A DNA stretch of 64,000 nucleotides from Agromyces cavernae (GCF_021044935.1 NZ_JAJNMP010000001.1:744001-808000); one strand, 5' to 3'; positions 51,108 to 60,049 are shown, numbered from the stretch's first letter. Notes: generated by a model from the sequence alone, not told the origin. Translations and numbers: made by a program.

Positions 51108-51524
51108 GTGGGCATCAGCTATGTCGAGTTCGAAGACGAAGCCGGGATCACGCGTCGCTACCGCAAGCACGTCAACGGCCGCGGCCTCGTGGCCACGACC
51201 GCAAAGGTCGACCCGACCGCGTTCGTCGACCCGAAAGCCTACGTCGACCCGGGTGCCGAGGTTCAGCGCGCAGCGCAGATCGGCCCGGGCGCTTGGATCG
51301 AAGGCGACGCCATCGTCGCCGAACGCGCCGTCATCGGCGTGAATGCGCACGTCGGCCGCCGCGCGGTCATCGGCCGCAACGCCGTGATCGGCCCCTATGC
51401 GACGGTCGGTGAGGGTGCGCGCGTGCAGAACGGCGCTCGCGTGCCGCGCGAGACCAAGATCGCCGCGGGCGATGAGTTCCACGCGTCGACGCAGGATCTG
51501 CGTCGCCTGGGCCTCGCCGCCTGA
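51108..51524 (+). CDS. hexapeptide-repeat (left-handed beta-helix) protein, 138 aa
   Basis: GTG 51108 behind a strong GGAGGGAGGAG. After about 30 N-terminal residues the protein consists of hexapeptide repeats ([LIV]GxxAx type): VDPTAFVDPKAYVDPGAEVQ, then AQIGPGAWIEGDAIVAERAVIG and AVIGRNAVIGPYATVG. This is the coil of trimeric acyltransferases and gamma-carbonic anhydrases, but no catalytic His or acetyl-CoA region is evident. Function unknown. Confidence 0.78.
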   Translation: MGISYVEFEDEAGITRRYRKHVNGRGLVATTAKVDPTAFVDPKAYVDPGAEVQRAAQIGPGAWIEGDAIVAERAVIGVNAHVGRRAVIGRNAVIGPYATVGEGARVQNGARVPRETKIAAGDEFHASTQDLRRLGLAA

Positions 51525-51540
51525 CGCCGAGCACAGACGA

Positions 51541-51574
51541 ACGGATGCCCCGGGCGCGGCCCCGGGGCATCCGT
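51541..51574. terminator. bidirectional terminator
   Basis: A perfect 14-bp stem, ACGGATGCCCCGGG (51541-51554) with CCCGGGGCATCCGT (51561-51574), 6-nt loop. It lies between the convergent hexapeptide-repeat and PepSY genes. Confidence 0.8.
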
Positions 51575-51618
51575 AGTGTGCGGCGGGACGAAAGGGGAAC
51601 GCCCGCCGCAGCTTCGCG

Positions 51619-51993
51619 TCAGTCGTCGTTGGGCCCGTCGTCGTCGCCGGCCTCGTCGCCGCTGCCCTCGTCGTCGAAGCTCACGAAGTTGAAGTCGGCG
51701 TCGAGTACGACCTCCTTCACGGTGCCGTCGTCGAGGAGCACTTCGACCTCATAGGCGTTGCTGCCGCCGTCGCTGTCGGCCTCGGAGTCGACGACCGTTC
51801 CGCCGCCGGTCTCGGCCAGTGCGGCCTCGCTCGCCTTCTCGAGGTCGGATCCGACCAGCACCTGGTCGTCGGCATCGGTGCCGTCATTCCCTGACGGCGA
51901 CGGTGTCGGCGTGGCGAACGCGATGGCCGCGCCACCGAGCACGATCGCCGCGGCGCCGGCTGCGGAGCCGATCCAGACGGTGCGCTTCTTCAT
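51619..51993 (-). CDS. exported PepSY-domain protein
   Basis: 124 aa. The signal peptide or N-terminal anchor (WIGSAAGAAAIVLGGAAIAFA) is followed by a Thr/Pro/Ser linker and one PepSY domain: DLEKASEAALAETGGGTVVDSEAD, YEVEVLLDDGTVKEVVLDADFNFVS. The tail is very acidic. PepSY proteins often modulate exported proteases or sensor kinases. It lies downstream of the kinase gene, and its upstream region carries the same direct repeat as the response regulator gene, so it is a probable target and feedback partner of that system. Confidence 0.8.
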   Translation of the reverse strand: MKKRTVWIGSAAGAAAIVLGGAAIAFATPTPSPSGNDGTDADDQVLVGSDLEKASEAALAETGGGTVVDSEADSDGGSNAYEVEVLLDDGTVKEVVLDADFNFVSFDDEGSGDEAGDDDGPNDD

Positions 51994-52045
51994 GGGGTCC
52001 TCCTCGGACTGGTCGAAGTCTCTGAAGCGAGCATGCCCCGCGGTC

Positions 52046-52066
52046 GCTGAAGCCAGCCTGAAGCGG
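52046..52066 (-). promoter_or_regulatory. direct-repeat response regulator site upstream of the PepSY gene
   Basis: CTGAAGCCAGCCTGAAGC (52047-52064) has two CTGAAGC copies with an 11-bp period, GCTTCAG-N4-GCTTCAG on the gene strand. A third CTGAAGC is at 52022-52028. The arrangement fits tandem binding by an OmpR-type regulator. The copy at 54208-54228 is identical except for one base. Confidence 0.65.
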
Positions 52067-52104
52067 TGCAGAAAGATCCTGTGAACCGGCGCGGCGGCCA
52101 GTCG

Positions 52105-53478
52105 TCAGTCACCCGCGGTCGCCGGGAGCGTCACGACCATGCGCGTGCCCGGTTCGCCGGCTCCGGCATCGATGCGCACCGCGCCCCCGTGCGCCGCGAC
52201 GATCTCGCGCACGATCGCGAGGCCGAGCCCGCTGCCCCCGGTGTCGCGTGCGCGGGCGTCGTCGAGCCGGACGAACCGTTCGAAGACCCGCTCGCGTTCG
52301 TCGGCCGGGATGCCGTCGCCGTCGTCGCTGACGGTGAGCACGACGGATGTCGCGTCGGCGACCGGTGCGACGGTGAGGGTGATTCCGGTCGCGGCGTGCC
52401 GGGCGGCGTTGTCGACGAGGTTGCGCACGAGCTGGCGCAGCAGGACGGGGTCGCCCTGCACGCGCGCGGCTGCGATGCCGCTCGTGTCGACCGCGAGCCG
52501 GGCGGCGCTGCGCACGCGCTTGGCCTCGTCGAGGAGCAGGTCGTCGAGGTCGACATCGCTGTGTTCGATGCGAAGGGCACCCTCGTCGGCGTTCGCGAGC
52601 ACGAGCATGCCCTGCACGAGCCGCTCGAGCCGCCCGCCCTCGTCGAGCACCGCGTCGCCGAGTTCGTCGAGGGTGATTCGCTCGGGGTGTGCACGTGCGA
52701 CCTCGGCATACTGCCGAAGGGCGGCGAGCGGCGACTTGAGCTCGTGCGAGGCATCCGAGATGAACCTCCGCTGGGTCGCCTGCGCCGCCTCGAGTCGATC
52801 GAGCATGCCGTTCAGGGTGTGCGCCAGCCGGCCGATCTCGTCGTCGGCCGGCGGCTCGTCGATGCGCTGGGCGAGCGTTGCCGCGGTCACGCCGGCGACC
52901 TGGCGTCGCATGCGCTCGACGGGCGAGAGCGCCCGCCCGACGATGACCCACGCCGTCAGCGCGACGAGCACGGTGATGAGCGGCACCGCGATCCAGAGCA
53001 ACCGCGCGACGGTCGCGAGCGTCTCGTCGGCCGATTCGGTATCGCGTCCGACGATCACGATGCCGTCGACACCGTCGGTGCTGAAGCCCTCGACCGCCGT
53101 GATGAACGTCTCGCCGTCGACGTGCACCGGCGGGGCGCCGTCGTCGTCGGCGACCGGTGTGGCGGGTGCGTCGTCGGTGGCGAAGATGATGGTGCCCGCC
53201 TCGTCGACGACCTGCACCAGACGTTCATCGGGTTCCGAGAACGAGCCGAGCCCGTCGGCATCGATCCGCTCCGCGATCACCGCGGCATCCTGCTCGGCGG
53301 CGCTGCGAAGCGCGTCGTGGAGCGAGGTGCGCAGCGTGAACCAGAACCCGACGGCGCCGAGCACGAGGGCGACGGCCACGACGGATGTCGCGACGAGCGT
53401 GATCCGCGTGCGCACGCCGCCTCGCCGCCACCGGCGGCGGCGGGGGGATTCGGCGGCGCCGGCAGTCGCGTCAGCCAC
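52105..53478 (-). CDS. sensor histidine kinase (OmpR-type partner)
   Basis: 457 aa from GTG 53478, overlapping the response regulator gene by 8 bp. Two transmembrane helices (about 25-47 and 160-182) flank an extracytoplasmic sensor of about 110 residues. HAMP linker (VGRALSPVERMRRQVAGVTAATLAQRI), phospho-acceptor His in FISDASHELKSPLAALRQ, and HATPase boxes LVRNLVDNAARHA, DDGDGIPA and GGSGLGLAIVREIVAAHGG follow. The input signal is unknown. Confidence 0.91.
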   Translation of the reverse strand: MADATAGAAESPRRRRWRRGGVRTRITLVATSVVAVALVLGAVGFWFTLRTSLHDALRSAAEQDAAVIAERIDADGLGSFSEPDERLVQVVDEAGTIIFATDDAPATPVADDDGAPPVHVDGETFITAVEGFSTDGVDGIVIVGRDTESADETLATVARLLWIAVPLITVLVALTAWVIVGRALSPVERMRRQVAGVTAATLAQRIDEPPADDEIGRLAHTLNGMLDRLEAAQATQRRFISDASHELKSPLAALRQYAEVARAHPERITLDELGDAVLDEGGRLERLVQGMLVLANADEGALRIEHSDVDLDDLLLDEAKRVRSAARLAVDTSGIAAARVQGDPVLLRQLVRNLVDNAARHAATGITLTVAPVADATSVVLTVSDDGDGIPADERERVFERFVRLDDARARDTGGSGLGLAIVREIVAAHGGAVRIDAGAGEPGTRMVVTLPATAGD

Positions 53479-54148
53479 CGTCGACCGCCAGTCGGTAGCC
53501 GGCTCCGCGAAGGGTCTCGATGCTCGCACGTCCGAAGGGCCGGTCGACCTTGTTCCGCAGGTGCCGGATGTAGACCTCGACGATGTTCGGGTCGCCGTCG
53601 AAGTCGAAGTCCCAGACCCCGCCGAGGATGTCGGCCTTCGAGACGACCTCGCCCGCGCGACGCATGAGGAACTCGAGCACCGTGAACTCGCGGGTGGTGA
53701 GGTCGATGCGCTCCCCGGCGCGTTGCACCGCCTTGGTGGCGGGATCGAGGGTGAGGTCGCCCGCCTCGAGCACGGCGGGCCGGGGGGCGGATCCGCGCCG
53801 GATGAGCGCCCGAACCCGTGCCACGAGCACGGCGAACGAGAACGGCTTCGTCAGGTAGTCGTCGGCGCCGGTGTCGAGCGCCTCGACCTGGTCCCACTCG
53901 CCGCTCTTCGCGGTCAGCATGAGCACGGGCGTCCAGTCTCCCTCGTCGCGCAGCGTGCGGCACACCGTGTAGCCGCTCATGCCCGGCAGCATGATGTCGA
54001 GCAGCACGACGGCGTACTGGTTCTCACGCGCGAACCAGAGCCCGTCGGTGCCGTTGGCGGCGACGTCGACGGCGAACCCCTCGGCCTCGAGGCCGCGCTT
54101 GAGCCCCTCGGCGAGGCGAACCTCGTCTTCGACGACCAACAGGCGCAC
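53471..54148 (-). CDS. OmpR/PhoP-family response regulator
   Basis: 225 aa. GTG 54148 is chosen as the start because AAGGAG lies 7-8 nt upstream and VRLLVVEDEVRLAEGL begins the receiver. Phospho-acceptor Asp is in YAVVLLDIMLPGMSGY (about 51); the C-terminal winged helix contains LTTREFTVLEFLMRRAGEVVSKADIL and VEVYIRHLRNKVDR. It shares an operon with the kinase gene and probably regulates itself and the PepSY gene through the CTGAAGC direct repeats. Confidence 0.92.
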   Translation of the reverse strand: MRLLVVEDEVRLAEGLKRGLEAEGFAVDVAANGTDGLWFARENQYAVVLLDIMLPGMSGYTVCRTLRDEGDWTPVLMLTAKSGEWDQVEALDTGADDYLTKPFSFAVLVARVRALIRRGSAPRPAVLEAGDLTLDPATKAVQRAGERIDLTTREFTVLEFLMRRAGEVVSKADILGGVWDFDFDGDPNIVEVYIRHLRNKVDRPFGRASIETLRGAGYRLAVDGG

Positions 54149-54207
54149 CGCGGACTCCTTTCCGGTGAACCCATCTTGGCCGATGCCGCCCATCTTGGCG
54201 GGGTTCC

Positions 54208-54228
54208 GCTGAAGCGAGCCTGAAGCGG
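54208..54228 (-). promoter_or_regulatory. direct-repeat response regulator site upstream of its own gene
   Basis: CTGAAGCGAGCCTGAAGC (54209-54226) is the same 11-bp-period direct repeat as at 52047-52064, with one base different. It lies about 60 bp before the response regulator start and fits autoregulation. Confidence 0.65.
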
Positions 54229-54234
54229 TTCAGC

Positions 54235-54382
54235 GGGTTGAGGAGGCGCGCAGCCCCGTCTCGAATCCCCTTTGGCCGGTCAACGGGTCTCGATACGCGA
54301 CCGCGTCGGTCGAGTAGGCCCGTCAGGGCCGTATCGAGACCTCGCGACGGGTCTCGATACGCGACTTCGTCGCTACTCGACC
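54235..54382. repeat. cluster of dispersed palindromic repeats
   Basis: A type A element, decayed (54235-54269, GGGTTGAGGAGGCGC to TCTCGAATCCC), is followed by type B elements: GGTCTCGATACGCGACC from 54286, GGTCGAGTAGG to GTATCGAGACC (54308-54341), and an intact GGTCTCGATACGC to CTACTCGACC (54350-54382). The last one overlaps the 3' end of the luciferase-like gene and supplies its TAG stop. Confidence 0.8.
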
Positions 54383-55428
54383 GGCGGCAGCTCACCGGCG
54401 AGCAGCTCGAGGGTCTGCTCACGACCCGGGGTTGCGTCGCCGGGCTCGGCATCGTACGACCCGCCGATCGGCGCCACCATGACCTCGTCGATGCCGTGCC
54501 GGTCGGCGAGGCGCCGCAACTCGGTCACGGCTTCCGCGGCATCCGCGATGATCCACCGCTTCTCCATCGCGGCGATGACCTCGTCGCCGATCGAGTCGGA
54601 CGGCGCGGACTGCGCCTCCTCGACGGTCTCGAGCGGGCGCATCGGCCGGTTGGTGCGCAGCCGCGCCATCGAGCGGAGCTGCGGGAGGGCACGCGCCCGC
54701 GCCTCCTCGACGGTCGGTGCGACCGATGCGTTGACGGTGAGGAACGTCTCGGGCACGGGATGCGCCTCGCTCGGCGTGTACTCGGTGCGGTACAGCTCGA
54801 GCGCGCGCTCGAGGCCGTCGCCCGAGAAGTGGTTCGCGAACACGTACGGCAGGCCCAGCGACGCGGCCAGGCGGGCCGAGTAGTCGCTCGATCCGAGCAG
54901 CCACAGCGTCGGGACATCCGTCGCCGCCGGCGTCGCCATGATCGGGTACTCGCGCCCGCTCGTGAGCCGCAGCGTCGCGCCGTCGGGCGAGAGCAGCGAC
55001 AGGATGTCGGTGATGTGGTCGGGGAAGCGGTCGACGTCGGCGGTCGGCCCGGAGATGCGCAGCAGCTGCGTGATCACCGGGTCGCTGCCGGGCGCGCGAC
55101 CGATGCCGAGGTCGATTCGGCCGGGCGCGAGCGCCTCGAGCGCCGCGAACTGCTCGGCGACGACGAGGGGCGCGTGGTTGGGCAGCATCACGCCGCCCGA
55201 GCCGACGCGGATGCGTTCGGTCTGCGCCGCGATCGAGGCGATCAGCACGGGCGGTGTCGTCGAGGCGACGGCCGGCATGTTGTGATGCTCGGCGAACCAG
55301 TAGCGCGTGTAGCCGAGACGGTCGGCGAGCTTCGCGAGGCGAACGGATGCCGCGACCGCCTGCCGGCTCGTCTGGCCCGAGCGCACGGGAACGAGGTCGA
55401 GTACCGAGAGTCGCAGCTGAGTGTCCAT
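54373..55428 (-). CDS. luciferase-like (LLM) flavin-dependent oxidoreductase
   Basis: 351 aa from ATG 55428 (four residues after an upstream in-frame start). Bacterial luciferase-like TIM barrel: RLSVLDLVPVRSGQ, LGYTRYWFAEHHNMPAVASTTPPVLIASIAA, RIRVGSGGVMLPNHAPLVVAEQFAALEALAPGRIDLGIGRAPG. It belongs to the alkanal-monooxygenase-like group with FMN. The last codons and TAG stop (minus strand) come from a dispersed palindrome. Substrate unknown. Confidence 0.87.
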   Translation of the reverse strand: MDTQLRLSVLDLVPVRSGQTSRQAVAASVRLAKLADRLGYTRYWFAEHHNMPAVASTTPPVLIASIAAQTERIRVGSGGVMLPNHAPLVVAEQFAALEALAPGRIDLGIGRAPGSDPVITQLLRISGPTADVDRFPDHITDILSLLSPDGATLRLTSGREYPIMATPAATDVPTLWLLGSSDYSARLAASLGLPYVFANHFSGDGLERALELYRTEYTPSEAHPVPETFLTVNASVAPTVEEARARALPQLRSMARLRTNRPMRPLETVEEAQSAPSDSIGDEVIAAMEKRWIIADAAEAVTELRRLADRHGIDEVMVAPIGGSYDAEPGDATPGREQTLELLAGELPPVE

Positions 55429-55696
55429 CGCAGTCGGCAACCGCCGCGGGAGTTGCGGTATTCCTCCGCGCCTCGCGCCTCACGCGGGCCGCCTCGGGCC
55501 GACTCGCCCGGCCGAGGCCCCCGTGCGAGCGATGCGGGTTATCCCTGACGGGATCGGAGGGGGCCCACTGATTCGGCGGATCGGTGCCGGGCATTGGATG
55601 GGATCTCGTTGCGAGCGCCGTGCGATTCCGCGCGGCCGTCGAGTACCGGCCCTCGGCCGGCCGGCCCGCGATCGAATCCCCGAAAGGAACCTGACT

Positions 55697-57208
55697 GTGA
55701 ACACCCCTGTGCCCGCTGCCGCGCACCGCACCGCGCAGCGCTCCTCCGACGCCGTCGTCACGGACATCCTCGAAGCCCCGCGGTACCACGACGACGGCGA
55801 CGCCGACCTCTCGCTGCGCGAGACGCTCGCCAACCTCGGCGCGACCGTCGCCGGTCGTGTGGTGACTCCCTCCGACCCCGGCTGGGACGAGGCCCGCGCC
55901 GCCTGGAACCTCGCCGTCGACCAGCGGCCCGCCGCGGTCGTCGTGGCCGCGAGCATCGCCGACATCGCCCACACCGTGCGTGTCGCGAAGCGCCTCGGCC
56001 TCGCCGTGGCAGCGCAGGGCACCGGTCACAACGCGGGCCCGCTCGCTGCGGGCAACGGCCTCGCCGATGCGATCCTGCTGCGCACGCACGAGCTGCGGGG
56101 CGTCGAGGTCGACGTCGAGCGGCGCATCGCCCGGGTGGAGCCCGGCGCACAGTGGGGCGACGTGGTCGCCGCGGTCGCACCGCACGGGCTGACCGCCCTC
56201 GCGGGATCCTCGCACGACGTCGGCGTCGTCGGGTACACGCTCGGCGGGGGTGTCAGCTGGCTCGCCCGCACGTACGGAGTCGCCGCGAACCACGTCGTCG
56301 CGATCGAGCTCGTCACGGTCGACGGCGTGCGCCGCCGCGTCGACGACGTCCACGAGCCCGAGCTGTTCTGGGCGCTGCGCGGCGGCGGGGGCGACTTCGG
56401 CGTCGTCACGGCCCTCGAGTTCCGTCTCTTCGACATCCCCGAGATCGTCGCCGGCACGATGTTCTGGCCCATCGAGCGTGCCGAAGAGGTACTGGGGGCC
56501 TGGGCCGCGTGGACCGCCGGCGTGCCCGACTCCGTGACCTCCGTCGGCCGGCTGCTTCGCTTCCCTCCGCTGCCCGACCTGCCCCCGTTCCTCTCGGGTC
56601 GCTCGTTCGTCGTCGTCGAAGCCGCGATGCTCGAGTCGCCCGAGCGCGTCGACGAGCTGCTCGCGCCGCTGCGCGCCCTCGGCCCCGAGATCGACACCGT
56701 GCACCCGCAGCCGACATCGGAGCTGCTGCAGCTGCACATGGACCCGCCCGGGCCGACCCCCGGGTACGGCGACGGCATGCTGCTCACCGAGCTGCCGCCG
56801 GCTGCGGTTCGCGCCTTCCTGGCCGCCGTGGGTCCGGATGTCCCGACCGCGCTCCTGTCCGCCGAGATCCGCCACATCGGGGCAGGCCTGCGCCCCGAAG
56901 CCGCCGTGACGCGTGCCGAGTCGACGGGCTCCGCCCTGCCCGGCGTGACCGCCGGATTCGACGCGGAGTACCTCGTCTACGGCGTCGGGATCGCGATGCC
57001 GGGCGCCGAAGACGGGCTCGCGGCATCCCTCGGCCGGCTGCTCTCGCGCATCGAACCGTGGCGTGCACCGCTCGACTACCTGAACTTCGCCGAGCACGAG
57101 CTCGCAGCCGAGCGCATGTTCGGCGACCGGCTCGAGCGGCTCCGCGCGGTGAAGCACGCCGTCGACCCGACCGGTGTGATGCGGTCGAACCACCCCGTCG
57201 CACGATAG
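55697..57208 (+). CDS. FAD-linked oxidase (PCMH-type, BBE C-terminus)
   Basis: 503 aa from GTG 55697 (AAAGGA upstream). The PCMH FAD-binding domain contains AVAAQGTGHNAGPLAAGNGLADAILLRTHELRGVEVD and GSSHDVGVVGYTLGGGVSWLARTYG; the C-terminal BBE motif is LDYLNFAEHE. These berberine-bridge-like enzymes oxidise sugars or alkaloid-like alcohols, often with covalently bound FAD. There is no signal peptide, so it is probably cytosolic. Substrate unknown. Confidence 0.85.
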   Translation: MNTPVPAAAHRTAQRSSDAVVTDILEAPRYHDDGDADLSLRETLANLGATVAGRVVTPSDPGWDEARAAWNLAVDQRPAAVVVAASIADIAHTVRVAKRLGLAVAAQGTGHNAGPLAAGNGLADAILLRTHELRGVEVDVERRIARVEPGAQWGDVVAAVAPHGLTALAGSSHDVGVVGYTLGGGVSWLARTYGVAANHVVAIELVTVDGVRRRVDDVHEPELFWALRGGGGDFGVVTALEFRLFDIPEIVAGTMFWPIERAEEVLGAWAAWTAGVPDSVTSVGRLLRFPPLPDLPPFLSGRSFVVVEAAMLESPERVDELLAPLRALGPEIDTVHPQPTSELLQLHMDPPGPTPGYGDGMLLTELPPAAVRAFLAAVGPDVPTALLSAEIRHIGAGLRPEAAVTRAESTGSALPGVTAGFDAEYLVYGVGIAMPGAEDGLAASLGRLLSRIEPWRAPLDYLNFAEHELAAERMFGDRLERLRAVKHAVDPTGVMRSNHPVAR

Positions 57209-57211
57209 GGG

Positions 57212-57254
57212 TGTCGCTGGCCTCCATGCCTTCGTAGGCTGGAGGCCAGCGACA
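57212..57254 (+). terminator. strong hairpin terminator after the FAD oxidase
   Basis: TGTCGCTGGCCTCCA (57212-57226) and TGGAGGCCAGCGACA (57240-57254) form a perfect 15-bp stem, extended by GCC/GGC across a TTCGTA loop. It begins 4 bp after the stop codon. Confidence 0.8.
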
Positions 57255-57283
57255 TCGACGTCGCGCGATCGGGGGAGGAACGT

Positions 57284-58471
57284 ATGACCGTCCACTACCA
57301 ATTGCCCACCGCGGCCGACTTCGCCACGCTCGCCGGAACGCACCACCCGTCCATCACCATTTACGCGTCGACGTCGCCCGTCGTGAGCGAACGTGAACGC
57401 TCAGCCGTGGCAGTGAAGAGCGCGTTCGACGACGCGATCGAGCAGGTCAAGGCCTCGGGCGCATCGAACGGCGAGCTCGACCGGCTCCGCGCCGAACGCG
57501 ACGCGATCGTCGGCGACCAGCGACTGTGGGCGGGGCTCTCGCGCTCGATCGCGATCTTCGTCGGCCCCGACTGCAGCGAGGTGTTCGTCCTGCCCAATCG
57601 GCTCGACGACGCCGTCCACGTGGGTTCGCACTTCACGCTCGGTCAGTTGCTTCGCGCACCGAGTCAAGATCAGGAGGCGTACGCCCTCACCGTCTCGGCC
57701 AACGAGTGGTCGCTCTGGCACGCGACCCCCACCGACCGCGCGGTGAAGCTCGACATCGACAGGTCGAGCACCGCGAACGTCGACGCGGCGACCCACCGCG
57801 AGCCCGGCGAAGTGCGCCCGCGCGGCGGCCGCCTGCGCGGCGACCGCAGCCGCCTCACGGGCGACGAGGGCAAGAAGACCCTCTCCGACATCTACGCCAA
57901 GCGCGTCGCCGACACGGTTCGCGCTGAGCTCATGCAGCTCGATCCCGACTTGAAGGTGCCGATCTTCGTGTTCGCCACCGAGCCGCTGCTCAGCCAGCTC
58001 ATGGAGCGCGCCAAGAGCGGGCGCCATGTGATCCCCGTACCGGGAAGTCCCGACGAGCTCGGTGCCGCCGAGGTCGACGAGGCGATCCGCCAGCAGCTCG
58101 CGACCCTCAACGTCGCCGAGGCCGAGACCGAACTGCGCGGCCTCACCGAAGGAACTGCCGGGCGGGTCGAGCGCGACCTCGCCGCCATCGCCCGAGAGGC
58201 CGCCGACGGCGCGGTCGAGCGATTCTGGTTCGACTTCACCACGAGCGTCAACGGCACCCTCGACCGCGAATCGGGCGCGATCGAGTTCGCGAGCGGCCAT
58301 GGTTCCGGCGAGACGCTCGCCGACGGCACGCACGCCGGCGACCTCCTTCCGCAGCTCGCGCTCCTGGTCATCTCGAAGGGCGGCAAGGTCGTGACGGTTC
58401 GCAGCGACGATTTCGACGGCGAGGTGTGGGACGGCCCGGCGATCGCCGAGCTCAGGTTCGCGCTGGCGTAG
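57284..58471 (+). CDS. bacterial archaeo-eukaryotic release factor-like (baeRF) protein
   Basis: 395 aa, ATG 57284 with GGGAGGAA upstream. The N-terminal half has RLRAERDAIVGDQRLWAGLSRSIAIFVGPDCSEVFVLPNRLDDAVHVGSHFTLGQLLRA, typical of actinobacterial baeRF proteins related to eRF1. A central Arg/Gly linker and a C-terminal pelota/eRF1-domain-3-like region (IFVFATEPLLSQLMERA, LPQLALLVISKGGKVVTVRSDDFDG) follow. Function is unproven; a ribosome rescue or hibernation role has been suggested for the family. Confidence 0.75.
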   Translation: MTVHYQLPTAADFATLAGTHHPSITIYASTSPVVSERERSAVAVKSAFDDAIEQVKASGASNGELDRLRAERDAIVGDQRLWAGLSRSIAIFVGPDCSEVFVLPNRLDDAVHVGSHFTLGQLLRAPSQDQEAYALTVSANEWSLWHATPTDRAVKLDIDRSSTANVDAATHREPGEVRPRGGRLRGDRSRLTGDEGKKTLSDIYAKRVADTVRAELMQLDPDLKVPIFVFATEPLLSQLMERAKSGRHVIPVPGSPDELGAAEVDEAIRQQLATLNVAEAETELRGLTEGTAGRVERDLAAIAREAADGAVERFWFDFTTSVNGTLDRESGAIEFASGHGSGETLADGTHAGDLLPQLALLVISKGGKVVTVRSDDFDGEVWDGPAIAELRFALA

Positions 58472-58529
<58 letters not shown>

Positions 58530-58565
58530 GCGCAGCGTCACGGTGCGCCGGGCTTGCGTCACGAA

Positions 58566-58592
58566 GCCGGCGATCCCGCTGGGATCGCCGGC
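58566..58592. terminator. bidirectional terminator
   Basis: GCCGGCGATCCC (58566-58577) pairs perfectly with GGGATCGCCGGC (58581-58592), 3-nt loop, followed by GTTTC. It lies between the convergent baeRF gene and the small hypothetical gene. Confidence 0.8.
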
Positions 58593-58595
58593 GTT

Positions 58596-58934
58596 TCACG
58601 CGAACGAGGGTGATCGATCCCGCAGCGGGAGGGTGATCCCCTCGCGCCACCCGAAGCGAACGACGACCTCACGAGCGCGCGGCCCCTCGATCATCGCCTC
58701 GAACGAGACGCGCGAGCGCACGGCCGGCCGCGACGGGCTCGGCGGCGTCTCGCGCAGTTCGAGCACGATGGTCTCGGGGCGGTGCTCGACACCTGCGGCG
58801 GCGACGAGCTCGACACGCCAACCCGGGGTCGGGCACACGCCCCGGCCCATGACGCGCACGATGCGCGCATCGGACGTCTCGACGACCGTGGCATCGAAAT
58901 CGGCTCGACTGACTTCGCAATGGTTCTCGGTCAT
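58596..58934 (-). CDS. hypothetical protein, 112 aa
   Basis: Start taken at ATG 58934 (MTENHCEVSRADFDATVVET); an in-frame ATG at 58970 would add 12 residues. The composition suggests an all-beta cytosolic protein (IVRVMGRGVCPTPGWRVELVAA, ETIVLELRETPP, REVVVRFGWREGITLPL). No family is recognised. It lies between a terminator and the divergent luciferase-like gene. Confidence 0.6.
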   Translation of the reverse strand: MTENHCEVSRADFDATVVETSDARIVRVMGRGVCPTPGWRVELVAAAGVEHRPETIVLELRETPPSPSRPAVRSRVSFEAMIEGPRAREVVVRFGWREGITLPLRDRSPSFA

Positions 58935-59044
58935 TCCCCGGACGGTACGGGGCGGCGCCGAGGCTGTCATCAGGGGTAGCGCTGAGCCGCAGCATGCCGA
59001 GGGCTCGCCCCTCGAGTCGCACCGTGCGTCGTAGGCTGGCGATC

Positions 59045-60049
59045 ATGCGCTTCGGAATGTTCGTCCCCCAAGGCTGGCGTCACGACCTCGTCGGCATCGA
59101 AACCGGCGACCACTGGAACGTGATGCACGGGCTCGCCGCCTATGCCGACGCTCCAGCATCGGGGTGGGACACGATCTGGGTGTACGACCACTTCCACACG
59201 GTGCCGACGCCGTCGTCCACCGAGGCGACGCATGAGGCGTGGTCGCTCATGGCGGCCTATGCCGCGTCGACCAGTCGGGTGCGCATCGGCCAGATGTGCA
59301 CGTGCATGAGCTATCGCAACCCGGCCTACCTCGCGAAGGTCGCCGCGACCGTCGACGTCGTCTCGGGCGGCCGGCTCGACATGGGCATCGGCGGCGGCTG
59401 GTACGAGCACGAGTGGCGCGCCTACGGCTACGGCTTCCCGCCGATCCCCGAACGGCTCGGGCGCCTGCGCGAGGGCGTCGAGATCATGCACCAGGCGTGG
59501 ACGACCGGGCAGGCCACCCTCCACGGCACGTACTACCAGGTCGACGGCGCGATCGTGCAGCCGCGGCCCCTCCAGGCCGGCGGCATTCCGATCTGGGTCG
59601 CCGGCGGGGGCGAGAAGGTGACGCTGAAGATCGCCGCGAAGTACGCCGCATACACGAACTTCGGCGGCACGCCCGAGGAGTTCGCCCACAAGAGCAAGGT
59701 GCTGCGCGGACACTGCGACACCCTCGGCCGAGACTTCTCGTCGATCACGCGATCGACCGAGTTCCGCGCCGTGATCGGCACCGATACGGCGGATGTCGCG
59801 GCTCGACTCGATCGCATCGAGGCGCGGGTCGCGCCGTACCTCGGTCCCGAGGCGACGGCGCGCTACATGGGCGAGTACCGCCACAACAGCCCCCACACGC
59901 TCGTCGGCACACCCGCCGAGATCGTCGCGCTGCTCGAGGAGCGCCGCGAACTCGGGCTCGGCTACACCGTGATCTACACCCCGGAGGCGGCGTACGACCG
60001 GTCGGGCCTCGAGCTGTTCGCGGCCGAGGTCATGCCCGCGCTTCGCTGA
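59045..60049 (+). CDS. LLM class F420-dependent oxidoreductase
   Basis: 334 aa from ATG 59045. Luciferase-like TIM barrel with the F420-type pattern: MRFGMFVPQGWRHDLVGI, GWDTIWVYDHFHTVP, STSRVRIGQMCTCMSYRNPAYLAKVAATVDVVSGGRLDMGIGGGWYEHEWRAYGYGFPPIPERLGRLREGVEIM. Cofactor F420 is likely from family resemblance, not proven. Substrate unknown; monocistronic. Confidence 0.85.
   Translation: MRFGMFVPQGWRHDLVGIETGDHWNVMHGLAAYADAPASGWDTIWVYDHFHTVPTPSSTEATHEAWSLMAAYAASTSRVRIGQMCTCMSYRNPAYLAKVAATVDVVSGGRLDMGIGGGWYEHEWRAYGYGFPPIPERLGRLREGVEIMHQAWTTGQATLHGTYYQVDGAIVQPRPLQAGGIPIWVAGGGEKVTLKIAAKYAAYTNFGGTPEEFAHKSKVLRGHCDTLGRDFSSITRSTEFRAVIGTDTADVAARLDRIEARVAPYLGPEATARYMGEYRHNSPHTLVGTPAEIVALLEERRELGLGYTVIYTPEAAYDRSGLELFAAEVMPALR

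Noticed and set aside
54419..57346. Long minus-strand open frame opposite the FAD oxidase gene
   Set aside because: No domain is recognisable, the residue bias is that of an antisense shadow, and strong family motifs lie on the plus strand.
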